Both the position numbers and the translations under genes were made by a program. DNA of 32,557 nucleotides from Pseudovirgaria hyperparasitica (taxonomy: Eukaryota; Ascomycota; Dothideomycetes; Acrospermales; Acrospermaceae), in the NCBI RefSeq assembly GCF_010093815.1, contig NW_022985560.1, positions 1 to 32,557 of the forward strand. The letters are read 5' to 3'. Shown here one piece after another: positions 9,340 to 19,836 of the stretch. Under the pieces are notes generated by a model. It saw only the letters and a list, made by a program, of their open reading frames with translations, was not told the DNA's origin and made no database searches. Each line of letters opens with the position of its first letter. Position 1 is the stretch's first letter.

Positions 9340-10811
9340 GGGTCTAGCCTATAGTTCGATGTACTATTTAGCGGATTACCCCTCTATTATGGTCGCGCCT
9401 ACGAGTCGCGAGGGTTTCTTATAGGCTATTAGTTTTTTATATTCTATGCTAGGCAGTTAGGCGCGATGTGTCCTAGCTACTAGCACTTATAGTATATAAC
9501 TGGTTAGTTAGTTATATTAGCACTCGGTGGCTTCCCCAAACGGCACTTAGGTGCTATATGGCCTATTCTACTATAGGTGTAGTAAGTGACTTTAGATTAT
9601 TTATGCGAGTCGGTCCTCGTATCTCGATGTATCGATTGGTAGGGAGATCCACGATACGATCCGCGTGGTTTTGAATTCGAGGCGTGGTAGTGGCCTCGTA
9701 ACGTCCCGCGAGATCTGTTACTAAATCGGTTTTGGTTAGACGATTTTACGTTGGATTGGATTGTTAGGGATAGTCATGCACTAGCGCGGCGTTAATTATT
9801 TATTATACGCTAGTATCGCTCCGCGAGGTTTATAAGAGCTTAGAGGTCTATAGGGATTATCGTTATAAGGTCGAGACGGTCCTTTATATTTAGGGCGAGG
9901 GACCGTTTAAAGTCGTCGTACTATCGAATCATACGATCTTCTTCGGCTTCTCTCTAGAGGGGCCGAAGGTATTTAAGAAGTTGTAACGGTAACTAATTAT
10001 CTCGTTGTCGAGTCTTGAAGATATAGCCCTAGGCCTAGTCGCGTCGTTTAGCCCTATCGCCAAAATATTAGAGGAGAAATTCGGTGAACGTGTCCTAGTT
10101 GTAGGCATCCTTAGGATGTTTAATTCGGTGTGCTATCCAACGTTCTAAAGGCGTCGGGTCGAGGTAGTTCTAGGCGAATCTAATTTTATCGCTATCGTTC
10201 GTGAATAGATGGAAGAATCGGCTACATTAGTAAGCCCATGCGTGGAAACTCTTTCTACTTTTACCATCGAAGTGAGGTGGTTTCTTAGGTCGGGGTAATT
10301 GGGATAGTAGTGGACTAGGATGGATCGTTTTAGTTGGTATAGGTCCATATGGATATAGATTAGTCGTTACTAGAACCGAAGCGCGTAATACAGCTTCAAG
10401 TCTCGCAGTGCGTCCTCGAGCTTCGTCGAGTTCGCGTAGTTATTACTCGAGTTAAACCTATCGTTACCTCTCTTCGTGTAGTCTGGTATACACGTTATCA
10501 TGAGGTGTAGTTAACGTTAGGCGATTCTAACGGATTAACTCGTTAACGTTAATAAGGTCTAGCCTCGTGTTAAGGTTAGGTCTAGTATAGTTTAAACTAG
10601 ACCGAGATAGAGTATGATAGACTCCATCCTCGTGTTCTATAATATCTTCTATAGTTACACGGAATATCGTGCGAGTTATCGGTGCGATGGCCTGTAAGGT
10701 GTAGTCATCGGTAGAAGTAGTTATAGGTAGACTATTCTCCTCGTTCAGGTTAGGAGAAGGTCTACTATAAGAGGCGGTACCACGAGTGTTATGACGAGTG
10801 GTTAGAGCCAT
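9340..10811 (-). pseudogene. Element A Gag (capsid and two zinc knuckles), RIP stops
   Basis: Start ATG at 10811, 41 nt inside the 5' LTR; the first 94 codons (to 10527, MALTTRHNTRGTASYS...) are open. The middle frame reads KPPHFDGKSRKSFHAW and later YLDPTPLERWIAHRIKH, the pattern of the retrotransposon Gag capsid domain (PF03732 type). Two C-x2-C-x4-H-x4-C knuckles follow at 9584-9543 (SRIGHIAPKC end) and 9494-9453 (LGHIAPNC end). In both, spacing is exactly 14 residues, but leading cysteine codons have become TAC/TAT and CAA/CAG codons have become stops. Gag would form the virus-like particle and bind element RNA. It is not translatable as it stands. Confidence 0.85.
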
Positions 10812-10852
10812 TCCTATGAACTACCGTCGTGCTATATAAAGAGAAATCAAAA

Positions 10853-11092
10853 TATAAGGATTATAGACGTAGGATAGTAGTCTAATAGGTCATAGGAGGA
10901 TTCGGGAATATATTTAGAAGGGTAGTCTACTCTCCTAACGAGATTGATTCCTAAAGAGTAGGAATCTAGTGTGTGCGGCCTACTTATATAGTAGTCTCGC
11001 TTATTCTAGCTGGCTTAACCCGGGTCCACCTGTCACGGACCGTACTGGGCCATAGTGGTCCAGTTGAGTCTATCCTAGTGTCAACCCTAACA
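10853..11092 (-). repeat. Element A LTR (5' LTR in sense)
   Basis: 240 bp, colinear with 3082-3321 without gaps. It should carry the promoter of the element for the - strand transcript. Its outer end CCCTAACA keeps the CA terminus that the other copy has lost. Confidence 0.95.
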
Positions 11093-11097
11093 ATAGA
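11093..11097. repeat. Target site duplication of element A (ATAGA), right
   Basis: Perfect match to 3077-3081. Removing element A and one copy restores the Gypsy B reading frame. Confidence 0.9.
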
Positions 11098-12010
11098 TAA
11101 CTTTCTATACTAATTTAGATAGAATTAGTTTATCTACTACTAGAGTTATAATAATCTATTATAATTCTAGCTACTTTATTACTAATTTACTCTATTCTAT
11201 CTCTAGATATATTAAAATCTAAAGATCTAACTATATTTATAGAGAAGAACTAAAAGAAGTAGAAAGACTAGAAGAGAGACTATAAAAAGTACTTTCTTAA
11301 TAGCTCTCTACTCTTTTCTACTAAAGTATAATATATTTTATTTAGAGAATAATACCTAGACTTATAATTCTATAATTAATAGAATAGATAGAAGAAAGTA
11401 TAGCTACTATCTATAATAATCTAGAAATATTTAGCTATATTTATACTAAATACTCTTAGAATAGATAGAGAATATAAAAGAAAGATACTATCTAAGTTAA
11501 GAAGTATAGTATAATAACTAAACTAGATATCTACTTAACTACTATAATACCTTTAAAACCTATAGAATAATATTCCTATACTATAGAAGAATATTTATAT
11601 ATTCTAGTTTTATAAAGTACTACTTCTATTAATCCGCGAAAGACTATAAATAATATTATTAAGTTTTAACTATCTATATAAATTAGAGAAGAAAGCTAAT
11701 AAATACTACTATATTCTTAAGAAATATAGCTCTCTAGGTAAAACTAATAAACTCTATATAGATTAGAAATAAGATTAATTAAATATATTTAATTAAGAGT
11801 AACCTTACTATAATTAGTACTAGAAGAGTATAAATTAGAGTAGAAATATATTAAGAGAATACTAAAATAATTAAAATAGTACTTATTAATATAGAAAAGA
11901 ATAAGATATAGACTTAAATATAATATCTATTATAAAATAGTAGGATTATAGTATACTTTATTACTATAAGTATAGAGAAATAGAATATATTTTATCTAAC
12001 TATAAGAATC
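11098..12010 (+). pseudogene. Gypsy B gag remnant, C-terminal part with zinc-knuckle-like end
   Basis: This continues gag after element A. Many TAA/TAG codons interrupt it. Near 11955-12010 the translation YYYKYREIEYILSNY fits a mutated CCHC knuckle in which the TGT/TGC cysteine codons have become TAT/TAC and GH has become EY. That is what TG-to-TA and CA-to-TA changes would produce, and the place just upstream of protease is right for a nucleocapsid knuckle. The assignment rests on reversing these changes by eye. Confidence 0.5.
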
Positions 12011-12159
12011 TAAAAAAAGAATAGACTAGTACAAAAGACCTAACCATATTCTTAGCTAAATTATATATACTTAGAAGAAGCTATAGCGCCTTCTAGTAAG
12101 TAAAGATCTAATATTACTAAAAGTATTATTATCTATAGTAAATAGTAATAAGACTATAT

Positions 12160-12470
12160 AGACCCTTATAGATACTAGTATAGAAGATAACTATATTTTA
12201 TTAATTCTTATAAAGAAGTATAGATTATCATACAACCTTAGTAAAGCTAGCTAAACTATTATAGTTAATAGATATAAAGTTAGAACTTTAGATAAAGCTA
12301 TAATAAATTATAAAGTTTATAACTTAAAGATAATAAAATAGTAGATATCTAATAAATTTATTATAGCTAATATTAGCTAATAGAATATAATTCTAGAGAT
12401 ACCTTAGCTTAAACACCTAAACCCAATCCTTAATTTTTAGAAGAAAATATTAACATTCCAATAATACTAT
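12160..12470 (+). pseudogene. Gypsy B aspartic protease remnant
   Basis: The frame TLIDTSIEDNYI holds the active-site D-T-(S/G) at about 12171 (IDTS, expected IDTG). About 75 codons on, NIILEIP*LKHLNPILNF matches the usual family end motif (ILGxPWLxxxNP), with TGG mutated to TAG. Retropepsin of this kind cleaves the Gag-Pol polyprotein. Several CAA/CAG-to-stop changes make it inactive. It lies between the knuckle remnant and RT, as expected. Confidence 0.75.
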
Positions 12471-12856
12471 AGTAAATTATACTAGTAAGTTATAACTATT
12501 AGTAAGGAGATATAGAACCTTACTATATAGACTTAATTATTACTAATCTATCTTATATTTCTATTAATTATTAATAAAGATAAGAATAATAGTAATAATT
12601 AGAGTAAAGACACGCTATCTAATATATATTTATAGTATATAGATATATTTTTAGTAGGAGATATATTATTTCTCTCTAATTATAGACTATATAAGCTAAA
12701 GATTAAGCTTAAAGAGGGAGTAGATATCTCTTATAGTCTACTTTATCTACTTTTAAGACTAGAACTTAAAGTTCTTTATAAATATATTAAAGAATACCTT
12801 AGAAGAGACTAGATATATTATAGTATATTATTAGCTAGTATATCTATTCTCTTTAT

Positions 12857-12870
12857 AAAGAAGAAAGATA
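12857..12870. repeat. Target site duplication of the full LINE (left)
   Basis: AAAGAAGAAAGATA, 14 bp, repeated at 18150-18163. It codes KKKD within the Gypsy B RT. Confidence 0.88.
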
Positions 12871-13105
12871 ATAATAATAATAATATTATATAACTAGGTA
12901 GAGTAGTACTCTATAGGCCTATGCCTCCTCTAGTCTAAGCCACTATATAAGAAGAAACCCTATAGAGAAAAACTTCCTTATATCTATAACTATATCTCGT
13001 TAAACCTCTATTTCGTCTTAAGTATATAGCTATAGAGTACGCCTATTAGCCTATAGCCTATATTACTATTATTTTACCCTTAGGTAGCACGTATAGGTGC
13101 GGAGG

Positions 13106-13136
13106 TTATTAGTTAAGGGCTACCCTTAACTAATAA
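13106..13136. repeat. Palindrome family, copy 2 (LINE 3' region)
   Basis: TTATTAGTTAAGGGC, central T, then the complementary arm with one change (A for G) explained by TG-to-TA. It lies about 235 bp from the 3' end of the LINE, downstream of ORF2. Confidence 0.96.
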
Positions 13137-13499
13137 TCGGGGTTCTCCCGGGGTTCTTCCGGTATATATCGGGTTACTACCGGCGTATACTAGGTCTCTT
13201 CTAGTATATATTTCCGGGTCCACTAGTACTAGAGGAGTAGTAGATATATAAGTATCTATCGGGAGACGTCCTTAGGGTACTTATTAAGCTATTATATAAT
13301 ATCTAAAGTCTTCGTGACGTAGATAAGCTATTACTATTATATATAGAGGTTAGGGTATATAGCTAGATAGTGGCGTATTATACCTCTCCGGCCGCACGCC
13401 TTATACTATAGGGAGGTATTAGGAACGCCTCTCTTATAGATATAGTATAGAAGTCCTATGGCGCCTATTCGGGCTTAGATAAGTATAGATGCTTAGGCT

Positions 13500-16450
13500 T
13501 TCGTTAGCCCTTTATATATCTATTTACTTGGTTCCTTCTATGGCCCTCGAATCTACTCTAGGTACCTATTCTACTAGAAGGTCTAGTAGGTACGGAGTAC
13601 CTCTTTCTACTTATCTTAAGTCTATAACCGCATGTTTTTCACGAGTTCTTAAAGGCTCTACTAGTCTAGGAGAGCGTCCGGGTTATCTCGGACTTCTTAT
13701 ACTACTTAGCTAGAGTCGGCTTCTATTAAGTACCTATACCGTATTCGATTCCGGCCTATATATAGGAGTGCGCGGTAATATATACTAATTCGTACACGTA
13801 GCGCGGCGAAAGTATATTCTACGTTTCCTATGCGTTCCTATACTTATTATTTAGTAAAGTATACCACGCTCTATATCTAGTAGAAGTTATATATACTTAT
13901 GACGTCTATCTCGCGTCGTAGTAGTACCATATTAGTAGCTTTATATACGCCTAATATAAGACGGAGTATACGGTTCTATATAGATTCGAGCTTCATTCGC
14001 CTAGTCTATATAAGGGCTATATACTAGTACTCGTGTCCGTACGTGAAGGCGGGTCGTACTATAGATATATATAGCTAGCGTGCCTTATCCCGGGCGGTTC
14101 CCTATATAGAGACTATAATCCATCGTATAGTGGCTTCTACCCGGAGGGCCCTAGAGACGGTATATACCACTTATGGTCCCTATTTAAGCTTACTATCTAG
14201 TATAACTCCGAGCGCGCGTATACTTTATACTAGTAGTTCGTTAAATACGTTGATTCGGGGGCGTCGTTCGCCTTCCCTAGTTACCTATTTCCCTTAACGA
14301 TTAATAAAGTGCATAAGCTGGTATTTCTCTAGGGCGAACTTTACTCTATGGCGTTTTACCTACTAGAGGTACCTCTTATAGTCCTATTCTAGTCGTCTAC
14401 ACGTTCGGTTAGTATTATTATTAATAGCTAGGAGGTATATATTATCGGTGTATCCGACTACCTCTATATACTTTATTCCTTAAAGAAGGTCTACCGTAAA
14501 GAAGAGGAATAGAATCGGAGAGATGGTGCTCCCTTATAGGATGCCGTATACCGTCTCTTTGTATTCGCTCTGGTATCTAGGGATATATATCTAAGTTGTT
14601 CTTCCTATAAGGAATGACTATATAAAGCGTGTAATCCATTCTAGTATTCGTCTCATCCGGAGGTTATAAATAAGTCTTATATAGTTTATCTTATTAAACG
14701 CTCCGGCCATATTAAGGGAGAGGAGCGATACTACCCGTCCCTATTTCTATGCGGCCTGGACGACTTTAATAATATATTAGATAGCTATTATTAGAGAGCT
14801 ATCTACCTTTACCTTCTAGTTCGGAGGGAGGAGATTATATTCCTATGCCGCGGTACTTATCTTCTTCGCTATTATAGCCTCTAGTATCTTATCTAGGTAG
14901 AAGAGAAGGGCGATTAGTCTCTATCCCTTTAGGGAGTTAGAGCTCTTTCCTAGCTTCGGGAGTATAATAGTATAGACGACTCGGAAGCTCTAGAGGTGGT
15001 ACCCCTACGTGACGCATGCTTAGAATATATAAGTAATAAGTGGTAGGGTCGCTTTTATAGTACTTTTTAGGTATTAATTTAGAATTCCATCTGGTCCGGG
15101 TGCTTTATCATTTAGGAGTATCTTAATAATATTAAGTATGTCCTCCTCCGTAACTTCTTCGGGGATATCTACCATATATAGATATTCGGCGCCGTGAACG
15201 TCTAATAGGTCTACTAGTTCCGGGAGAGGGAACATAGTCTTCCGTAGAGCCTTAGTTTTCTTAAGGCCCGTAGAGTATATTCTCCCCTAATATATTAGGG
15301 AAGGCATAAGTAGTAGGGGTATCGGAGTGTCTACGCCCTTAGCCTATTTCGCCATGCGCCATAGCCCTATTACGTATCGTGTCTATTAACTAGTAATTAT
15401 ACGCTACTATTTACGCCTTTTATTACAGAGGACTTTATCGTGTTATCGTATCGCTTCCTTCTATTCTTCCTATAACTCGGGTATTCTTATACGGTATACG
15501 CGTCTATATAGCCTTCGGGCGTCTTATCTACTTTCCTATACTTAAGGAATCCCCTTTACTTCCGAGGGCCGGTATATTTAGTATAGTACGTGTTTATTTC
15601 TCGCATTCTAGTATATTTATAGGAGTATCTATACGGCCTAGTCTATGGCTAGGTCGTTAGATATATCGACTATAGAGGGATCTAGGATCGCCGATTCTAG
15701 GTCCTTTAGGTACTTTTCCTAGTCGGTGTCCTTCTATATCTATTGTCCCCGTTATTTATTCGGGGTATACACGTTTATTACGGTTTCTATATATTCATGG
15801 TCGGAATCCGTCTATACCTAGCCTAGGCGGTAGTATTAGATCCGGTGACTAATGTACTCCGTAGCGAAGGTAAGGTTAAGCATAGACCCGTCTTCGTCCT
15901 ATTTATATTTTTTCTATATAACTTATCCTATAGGTGTAAGTAGGTATAGGAAGTCGTAGTAGCGGGTACGTAGTTCCCTTACTCTAAGTTCTTCCCTAAC
16001 CACGGCTAGGCCTCCCTACTATTAGTAGTAGAGGTTAAAGTCTTCTAGGAGGATGTGTTGCCCTGGTTCCGTGGTACCCTCGAGTATCTCGTCTAGTATA
16101 AGTATACGTTATTAGTTATATATGTTATATATATATAGGGGGCCTATATCTATTTATAGGTATAGTATTATCCTAAGGTTATCGCGCTCGGTATATAACC
16201 ATAATAAGAGTAGTATTAACCTATAAATATGGAAGAGGACTCGTCTTTCTAGTCCTAGAGGGTGTATAGTATAGTATCCGGGGTATATGGTTAGTTTACT
16301 CGTCTAGTAGTATTTATAGGGTTCCTAGATAGCGAGTATTATGGCCCCGGTCTCTTCGAGGAGCGTCGCCTAGTTCTCTCTTTTATATTATATATTTACC
16401 TATATAATTCGGAGTATATTCTAGTCCCTTATTAGATACTAGAGAGTATA
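13500..16450 (-). pseudogene. LINE ORF2: AP-type endonuclease and reverse transcriptase
   Basis: Endonuclease start at 16430-16321: ILRII*VNI*YKREN*A, then AIILAI*EP, matching the ILQVN..R...A...ILAIQEP opening of LINE APE nucleases. RT: GIL*GSTISPILFLFFTVDLL (expected PQGS.ISPILF) and GYTDNIYLLAINNNTNRT, whose catalytic YxDD has become YTDN at 14452-14441. Further on, LESI*NRILRLILGVYKATNM at about 13960 is the usual post-RT region in which a set of copied genes reads LExIQNRxLRxxxGAYRxT. The enzyme nicks DNA and copies the LINE RNA at the nick. All breaks seen are Gln/Trp-to-stop or Asp-to-Asn of RIP type. A terminal RNase H could not be shown. Confidence 0.85.
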
Positions 16451-16619
16451 TATACCTATATACTTATTCCTTAGAGGCGCGACTATCCTCGCGCGGTAGC
16501 GGCTTTAACTATACCTTTTAGTCGTCCTATCGTCTTCGGGATAGTCTACTATCCCGTCTAACTATCTTCCGGAGGGGAGGTTAGGGGTGTTATAAAGGAA
16601 GGGCTCGTGGTAGGTATTA

Positions 16620-17880
16620 TATTCTATAACCATCTCGCGCCTCTCGCTTTTATCGTGCGAATGTATTCTATAATCTATTTACGTTTTATGCACGTTAACG
16701 ACCATAATAGGTATTTCCTATCGTAGTTTAAACACTATGCTATATCCCTGTTTCTTAGTCCGTCTCCTCACGGTTTATAAGGGCACTTCTAGGTAGCGTG
16801 GTCCCTACGGCACTATCCGCACTTAGTCTTCTATAAGCACCTTTATATAGTATATCTATACCCTTAATAGTTAAAGCACTATATTATTACCTATGCCCTA
16901 TCCTATAGCTCGGCCATAAGGAGCTCTCCTTCTATTAGGAATCCCTCCTATATAATATATTATATAAGGGCGGGGTCTCGGAGCTCTATAATTATAGTAG
17001 AGTGTTTTTTCGCCGTCGTCTTAATCGCCTATAGGTTCTTCTACCACGCTTTCACGATCTTAATCCCTGGGTATTTTCGCGTGTTAGATTGTTCCATGCA
17101 CGTAATATCCTCCGCTCCGATAGCCTATCCCCGCACGGGTACTATATATACTATAATTAGGTATATAGCTACTCTAATAGACGCGCCGGGGAAGATACTA
17201 TCTATCGCGTTTAGATCTCGCGAGATGTTTTACTACGTAGTATTTATTATAGTAGTAAGTACTACCCTACCTAGCGTAACTTTAGTAGCCACGACGCTTA
17301 ACTATATTCCTTTCTATTTATTAATCTTATTTATAATTTCCTTTAGGGATGCCCGTTAGACCTATGCTAGCATGTCCTTATCCTAGATTACGATACGTAT
17401 ACTACATGCTCTATCTATGGTCCTAGTAGTCCTTAGTATGGTAGCTCCGGGTATTACTATAATCTAAGCCTACGTGTTAGGGCGCTTATCTTAGGATAGC
17501 TCTTCCTAGATTCTCCGTAGGCTAGCTTCCATTCGGTCGAGTCTACTACTAGGTTCCTCTTATGGCGACTTTCTTTCTTCCTCTATAATTTCTCTTAGGT
17601 TCCGGATAAGGTCCCGGAATACATAAAGAAGGGTCTTCTTTCTCTCCTCGGCGTCCCTCTCTACACGTATTACCTAGTATTTAATTTTATCTAGGAGGGT
17701 CTCCCCTCTCGGGGTCCCCTTAGTCTAGATTATCTATAGCGCTTCGCACCCTTAGTTAGTTCCTATATTTTAGATAGGTATCTAGCTATCTATATTAATA
17801 TCGCTATATGGCCGTTTCTACCGTACTAGTAGGGGTATATCCGGCGTATGCCGGGGTATTACGATGCCTAAGGCCGCCAT
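16620..17880 (-). pseudogene. LINE ORF1 (RNA-binding Gag-like protein)
   Basis: The ATG at 17880-17878 lies two bases after the palindrome, and the frame opens MAALGIVIPRHTPDIP. The middle reads RASLKEIINKINK, LSVVATKVTLG, ISRDLNAIDSIFPGASIRVA and AIGAEDITCMEQSNTRKYPG. This region matches the ORF1 start of the second copy at 19837-20643, so it is the conserved product of the family. I infer from position that it is the nucleic-acid-binding ORF1 protein of a two-ORF LINE; I could not make out zinc knuckles with certainty. Stops are TAA/TAG at expected Gln or Trp codons. The end near 16620 is approximate. Confidence 0.65.
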
Positions 17881-17882
17881 GG

Positions 17883-17913
17883 TTATTAGTTAAGGGCAGC
17901 CCTTAACTAATAA
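17883..17913. repeat. Palindrome family, copy 3 (directly before LINE ORF1 start)
   Basis: A perfect 15+1+15 palindrome with centre A. In sense orientation it ends two bases before the ORF1 ATG, so the RNA would carry a 15-bp hairpin at the start codon. Confidence 0.97.
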
Positions 17914-18149
17914 AAGGGGGTCGGCATGTCGGCGTTTATTAGATATAGTCTATACTCGTGTTATCGAAGAGTCTTTAAGCGTATATATATAGTGTCTCTA
18001 TACGTCGGTATTGTCGCGTATTATATACTATACGTACGCACGTGTGTCGGAGGTTGTTATACTTGGTATACTCTATCGTTTAATATATGTAAATCGCTGT
18101 TTTACCCCGAATTAACTAGTTTAGTCCGTTAGGGTGTAAGAAGTTCTTT
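17914..18149 (-). other. LINE 5' UTR, copy 1
   Basis: No frame belongs here in sense orientation. It aligns loosely with 19565-19803 of the second copy (shared CGATAGAGTA, ACGTACG and the GGGGG block next to the palindrome). It should contain the internal promoter of the LINE; no core element can be named. Confidence 0.6.
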
Positions 18150-18163
18150 AAAGAAGAAAGATA
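18150..18163. repeat. Target site duplication of the full LINE (right)
   Basis: Perfect 14-bp match to 12857-12870; the Gypsy B frame resumes here. Confidence 0.88.
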
Positions 18164-18714
18164 GAAGTTTATATATATATCTATATATTAACTATTAGAT
18201 ACTAAATATAGTAACTAAGAAGAATTATTATCTATTACTACTAGTTAGTAAATCTTTAGACTAATTAATAACGGTAAAGTACTTTATAAAGCTAGATTTA
18301 TAAGATATATATTACTAGCTTTAAATTTATTATAGAGATAAGTAGAAAACTATATTTTAAACTAGATATAGTTATTTTAAGTATACTATTATACTATTTA
18401 GACTAATAAATATACTAGAAGTATTTTAAGAATATATTAATACTATACTTATAGAATTACTTAATATAATATATATAGTTTATCTTAATAATATACTAAT
18501 TTACTCTAATAGTATATAGAATAATAAAGAATATATAAAATTAGTACTAAATTATCTAAGATAGTATAAGCTCTATATAAAGTTATCTAAATATAAGTTC
18601 TACTAATAAGAAGTTAGATTTCTTAGCTTTATTAGAATATATAGTAGTCTAAAAATAGAGCTAGAGCGTATAAAGACTATTATAGAATAGCTAGAATCTA
18701 CTACTATATATTAA

Positions 18715-19286
18715 TATGAAAAGGGCAGGTATAAATAGATATATAATATTCCTTATATAAGGAATATATATCTAAATAGAGTTATATAATAGAATCTAGC
18801 TATAATAGACTATTATATAATAAACGGATCGGCGGAGTATAGCTTAAAGATAATAAGAATATAGTATAATTCTTAAAGTAAAGACTAGATAGAGAGAGAA
18901 CTAAATACATAGAGAGACCGTTCCTTATATATTCCTCCTTATATATTCTAGATTCTTCTCTTAATTAATAATAGAAATCTTCTAGACCTCTAGACGTACG
19001 TATACGTTCTATAGCTCTAGTAGTTTTCTAAGAATAGAATAGAGTAGAGTAGAACTCTATAGAACTTATAGACTCTATAGTAGAACCTAATAGAACTCAT
19101 AGAAGTTCGTGTTTCTAAAGACCTCTAGAAGTTTCTAGAGGGTTCTAGAAACTTCTATAAGAGTATAGAGTATTTATATATATAAGTAGATAATATTAGT
19201 AATATCGATTACTAATATTAAGCTATTCCTAATAAGGAAATACCTTATATAAACTTATTAGATATAGTAGAGGTTAAGTTTATATA
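18715..19286 (-). repeat. Probable Copia LTR, about 570 bp
   Basis: It starts right after the purine tract, reading TATATAAACTTAACC in sense, and ends near TTTTCAT at about 18720, next to Gypsy B RT. It contains the small palindrome ATTCCTTATATAAGGAAT at about 18750 and a run of GTTCTA/TCTAGA motifs. There is no second copy in the window to confirm the ends. Confidence 0.55.
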
Positions 19287-19347
19287 CCCCCTTAAGTTTT
19301 ATAAGGTATCTATATATATAAATATATATAGAATAATATAAATAGTC

Positions 19348-19564
19348 TTAAGAGACGTTTATAAGTCTAATCTTACTAATAAAGTCTTGAAATTTCTCTT
19401 TATTAGTTTGTTTAGTTAGATTATCACTTAATATAGTACTAGTATTTTCGTAAACTAGTTCTATTTTATTAGAGCTTAGATTTTCTCTAATAAAGTAATA
19501 AGTAATATCTATATACTTAGTCCTAGCATGGTATATAGGGTTTTTAGCTAGTTCTATAGTACTT
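19348..19564 (-). pseudogene. Copia RNase H, C-terminal 70 codons, open
   Basis: The frame ELAKNPIYHARTKYIDITYY then FIRENLSSNKIELVY matches the highly conserved end of Ty1/Copia RNase H (LAKNPxxHxRTKHIDIxxHFxRE). It runs without any stop through KFQDFISKIRLINVS to a TAA at 19350-19348. RNase H removes RNA from the RNA:DNA hybrid. The domain is cut on its N-terminal side, probably by LINE insertion at about 19565; the first few residues (VKEVSLS) no longer fit and may belong to the LINE. It is much less broken than its neighbours, perhaps because few Gln or Trp codons are present. Confidence 0.85.
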
Positions 19565-19803
19565 AAAGAAACTTCTTTTACATCCCCAAGAGGCTAACTT
19601 GGTCTATTTAGGGTAATATAGCGAGATACACACCTTAATCGATAGAGTACACCGAGTACACTAACTACTACTACACGCACGTACGTGTAGCGTCGAAACC
19701 AAGACGTTATTACCGTGTAAAGATATATACACACCCTCTTAAAATCCTCACGGAGATAGAGGCACGGACTATACTACTAGAACGCCGACACGCTAACCCC
19801 CTT

Positions 19804-19834
19804 TTATTAGTTAAGGGCAGCCCTTAACTAATAA
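19804..19834. repeat. Palindrome family, copy 4 (before ORF1 of LINE copy 2)
   Basis: A perfect 15+1+15 palindrome ending two bases before the ATG at 19837, as in copy 3. Confidence 0.97.
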
Positions 19835-19836
19835 AT

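Larger units (their letters stand above)
3082..11092 (-). mobile_element. Chromodomain Gypsy retrotransposon A, complete, 8,011 bp
   Basis: Two 240-bp direct repeats (3082-3321 and 10853-11092), TG...CA ends and a 5-bp target duplication define a complete element. Sense is the - strand: Gag from 10811, then protease, RT, RNase H, integrase and a C-terminal chromodomain, the order of fungal chromoviruses such as the MAGGY type. A purine-rich tract (AAAAAGAAGAAGGATAT on the - strand, 3338-3322) abuts the 3' LTR and would prime plus-strand synthesis. Only 41 nt separate the 5' LTR from the gag ATG and I see no tRNA-type primer site starting TGG. RIP is moderate, with many CA/TG left. Unusually, about 2.3 kb between pol and the 3' LTR holds an antisense gene-like region. 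Confidence 0.95.
12871..18149 (-). mobile_element. Full-length Tad-like LINE retrotransposon, 5,279 bp
   Basis: Bounded by a 14-bp target duplication. Sense is the - strand: 5' UTR (18149-17914), a palindrome, ORF1 from 17880, ORF2 with endonuclease and RT, 3' UTR with a second palindrome, and a (TAA)n/(TTA)n trinucleotide tail at 12871-12885 in place of poly-A. The order endonuclease-RT-C-terminal region without LTRs, together with an ORF1, is that of the fungal Tad-type LINEs; the clade is inferred, not searched. CG is well kept while CA and TG are nearly gone, so mutation has been very specific. Parts of two more copies lie at 967-1652 and 19565-20643. Confidence 0.92.
2780..18714 (+). mobile_element. 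Gypsy-type LTR retrotransposon B, oldest layer, twice interrupted
   Basis: Only three blocks of this span belong to B: about 2780-3081, 11098-12856 and 18150-18714. The rest is element A (3082-11092) and a LINE (12871-18149), both with target duplications. Across each insertion the B reading frame resumes exactly once the insert and one duplication copy are removed. Order is gag, protease, RT on the + strand. The sequence is more degraded than its inserts, with nearly all CA, TG and most CG gone, consistent with the greatest age. RNase H and integrase are missing because B stops at a Copia LTR near 18715. No LTR of B was identified. Left limit uncertain. Confidence 0.8.
12760..18714 (+). pseudogene. 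Gypsy B reverse transcriptase, split by a LINE
   Basis: Part one (12760-12856) reads ELKVLYKYIKEYLRRD then ILFIKKKD, the N-terminal finger region of Gypsy RT. Part two (18150-18714) repeats KKKD because of the target duplication. It continues through KYFIKLDL*DIYY, TRYSYFKYTI and the polymerase box VYLNNILIYS at about 18478, then YIKLSKYKFY. The catalytic box should read YLDD; both aspartates are asparagine, as GAT preceded by T becomes AAT under TG-to-TA mutation. The following RNase H is absent because a Copia LTR joins at about 18715. The enzyme is dead. Confidence 0.88.
18715..19564 (-). mobile_element. Copia retrotransposon 3' end: RNase H C-terminus, purine tract, one LTR
   Basis: Sense is the - strand. 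It contains the last part of RNase H (19564-19348), a purine tract AAAACTTAAGGGGG (19300-19287) and a single LTR from about 19286 down to about 18715, where Gypsy B sequence begins. The 5' side is cut by a LINE at 19565. LTR limits are approximate, because only one LTR is present. Confidence 0.8.

Noticed and set aside
10145-10348. Minus-strand frame of 67 codons in element A gag
   Set aside because: The true Gag frame here is a different one (KPPHFDGK... and LERWIAHR), so this is an out-of-phase shadow.
13489-13713. + strand frame of 74 codons
   Set aside because: It lies opposite the C-terminal part of LINE ORF2.
17081-17359. Paired frames 17081-17359 (+) and 20355-20612 (-) with similar hydrophobic proteins
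   Set aside because: They look conserved only because both are antisense to ORF1 in two LINE copies; the sense frames give the better protein.
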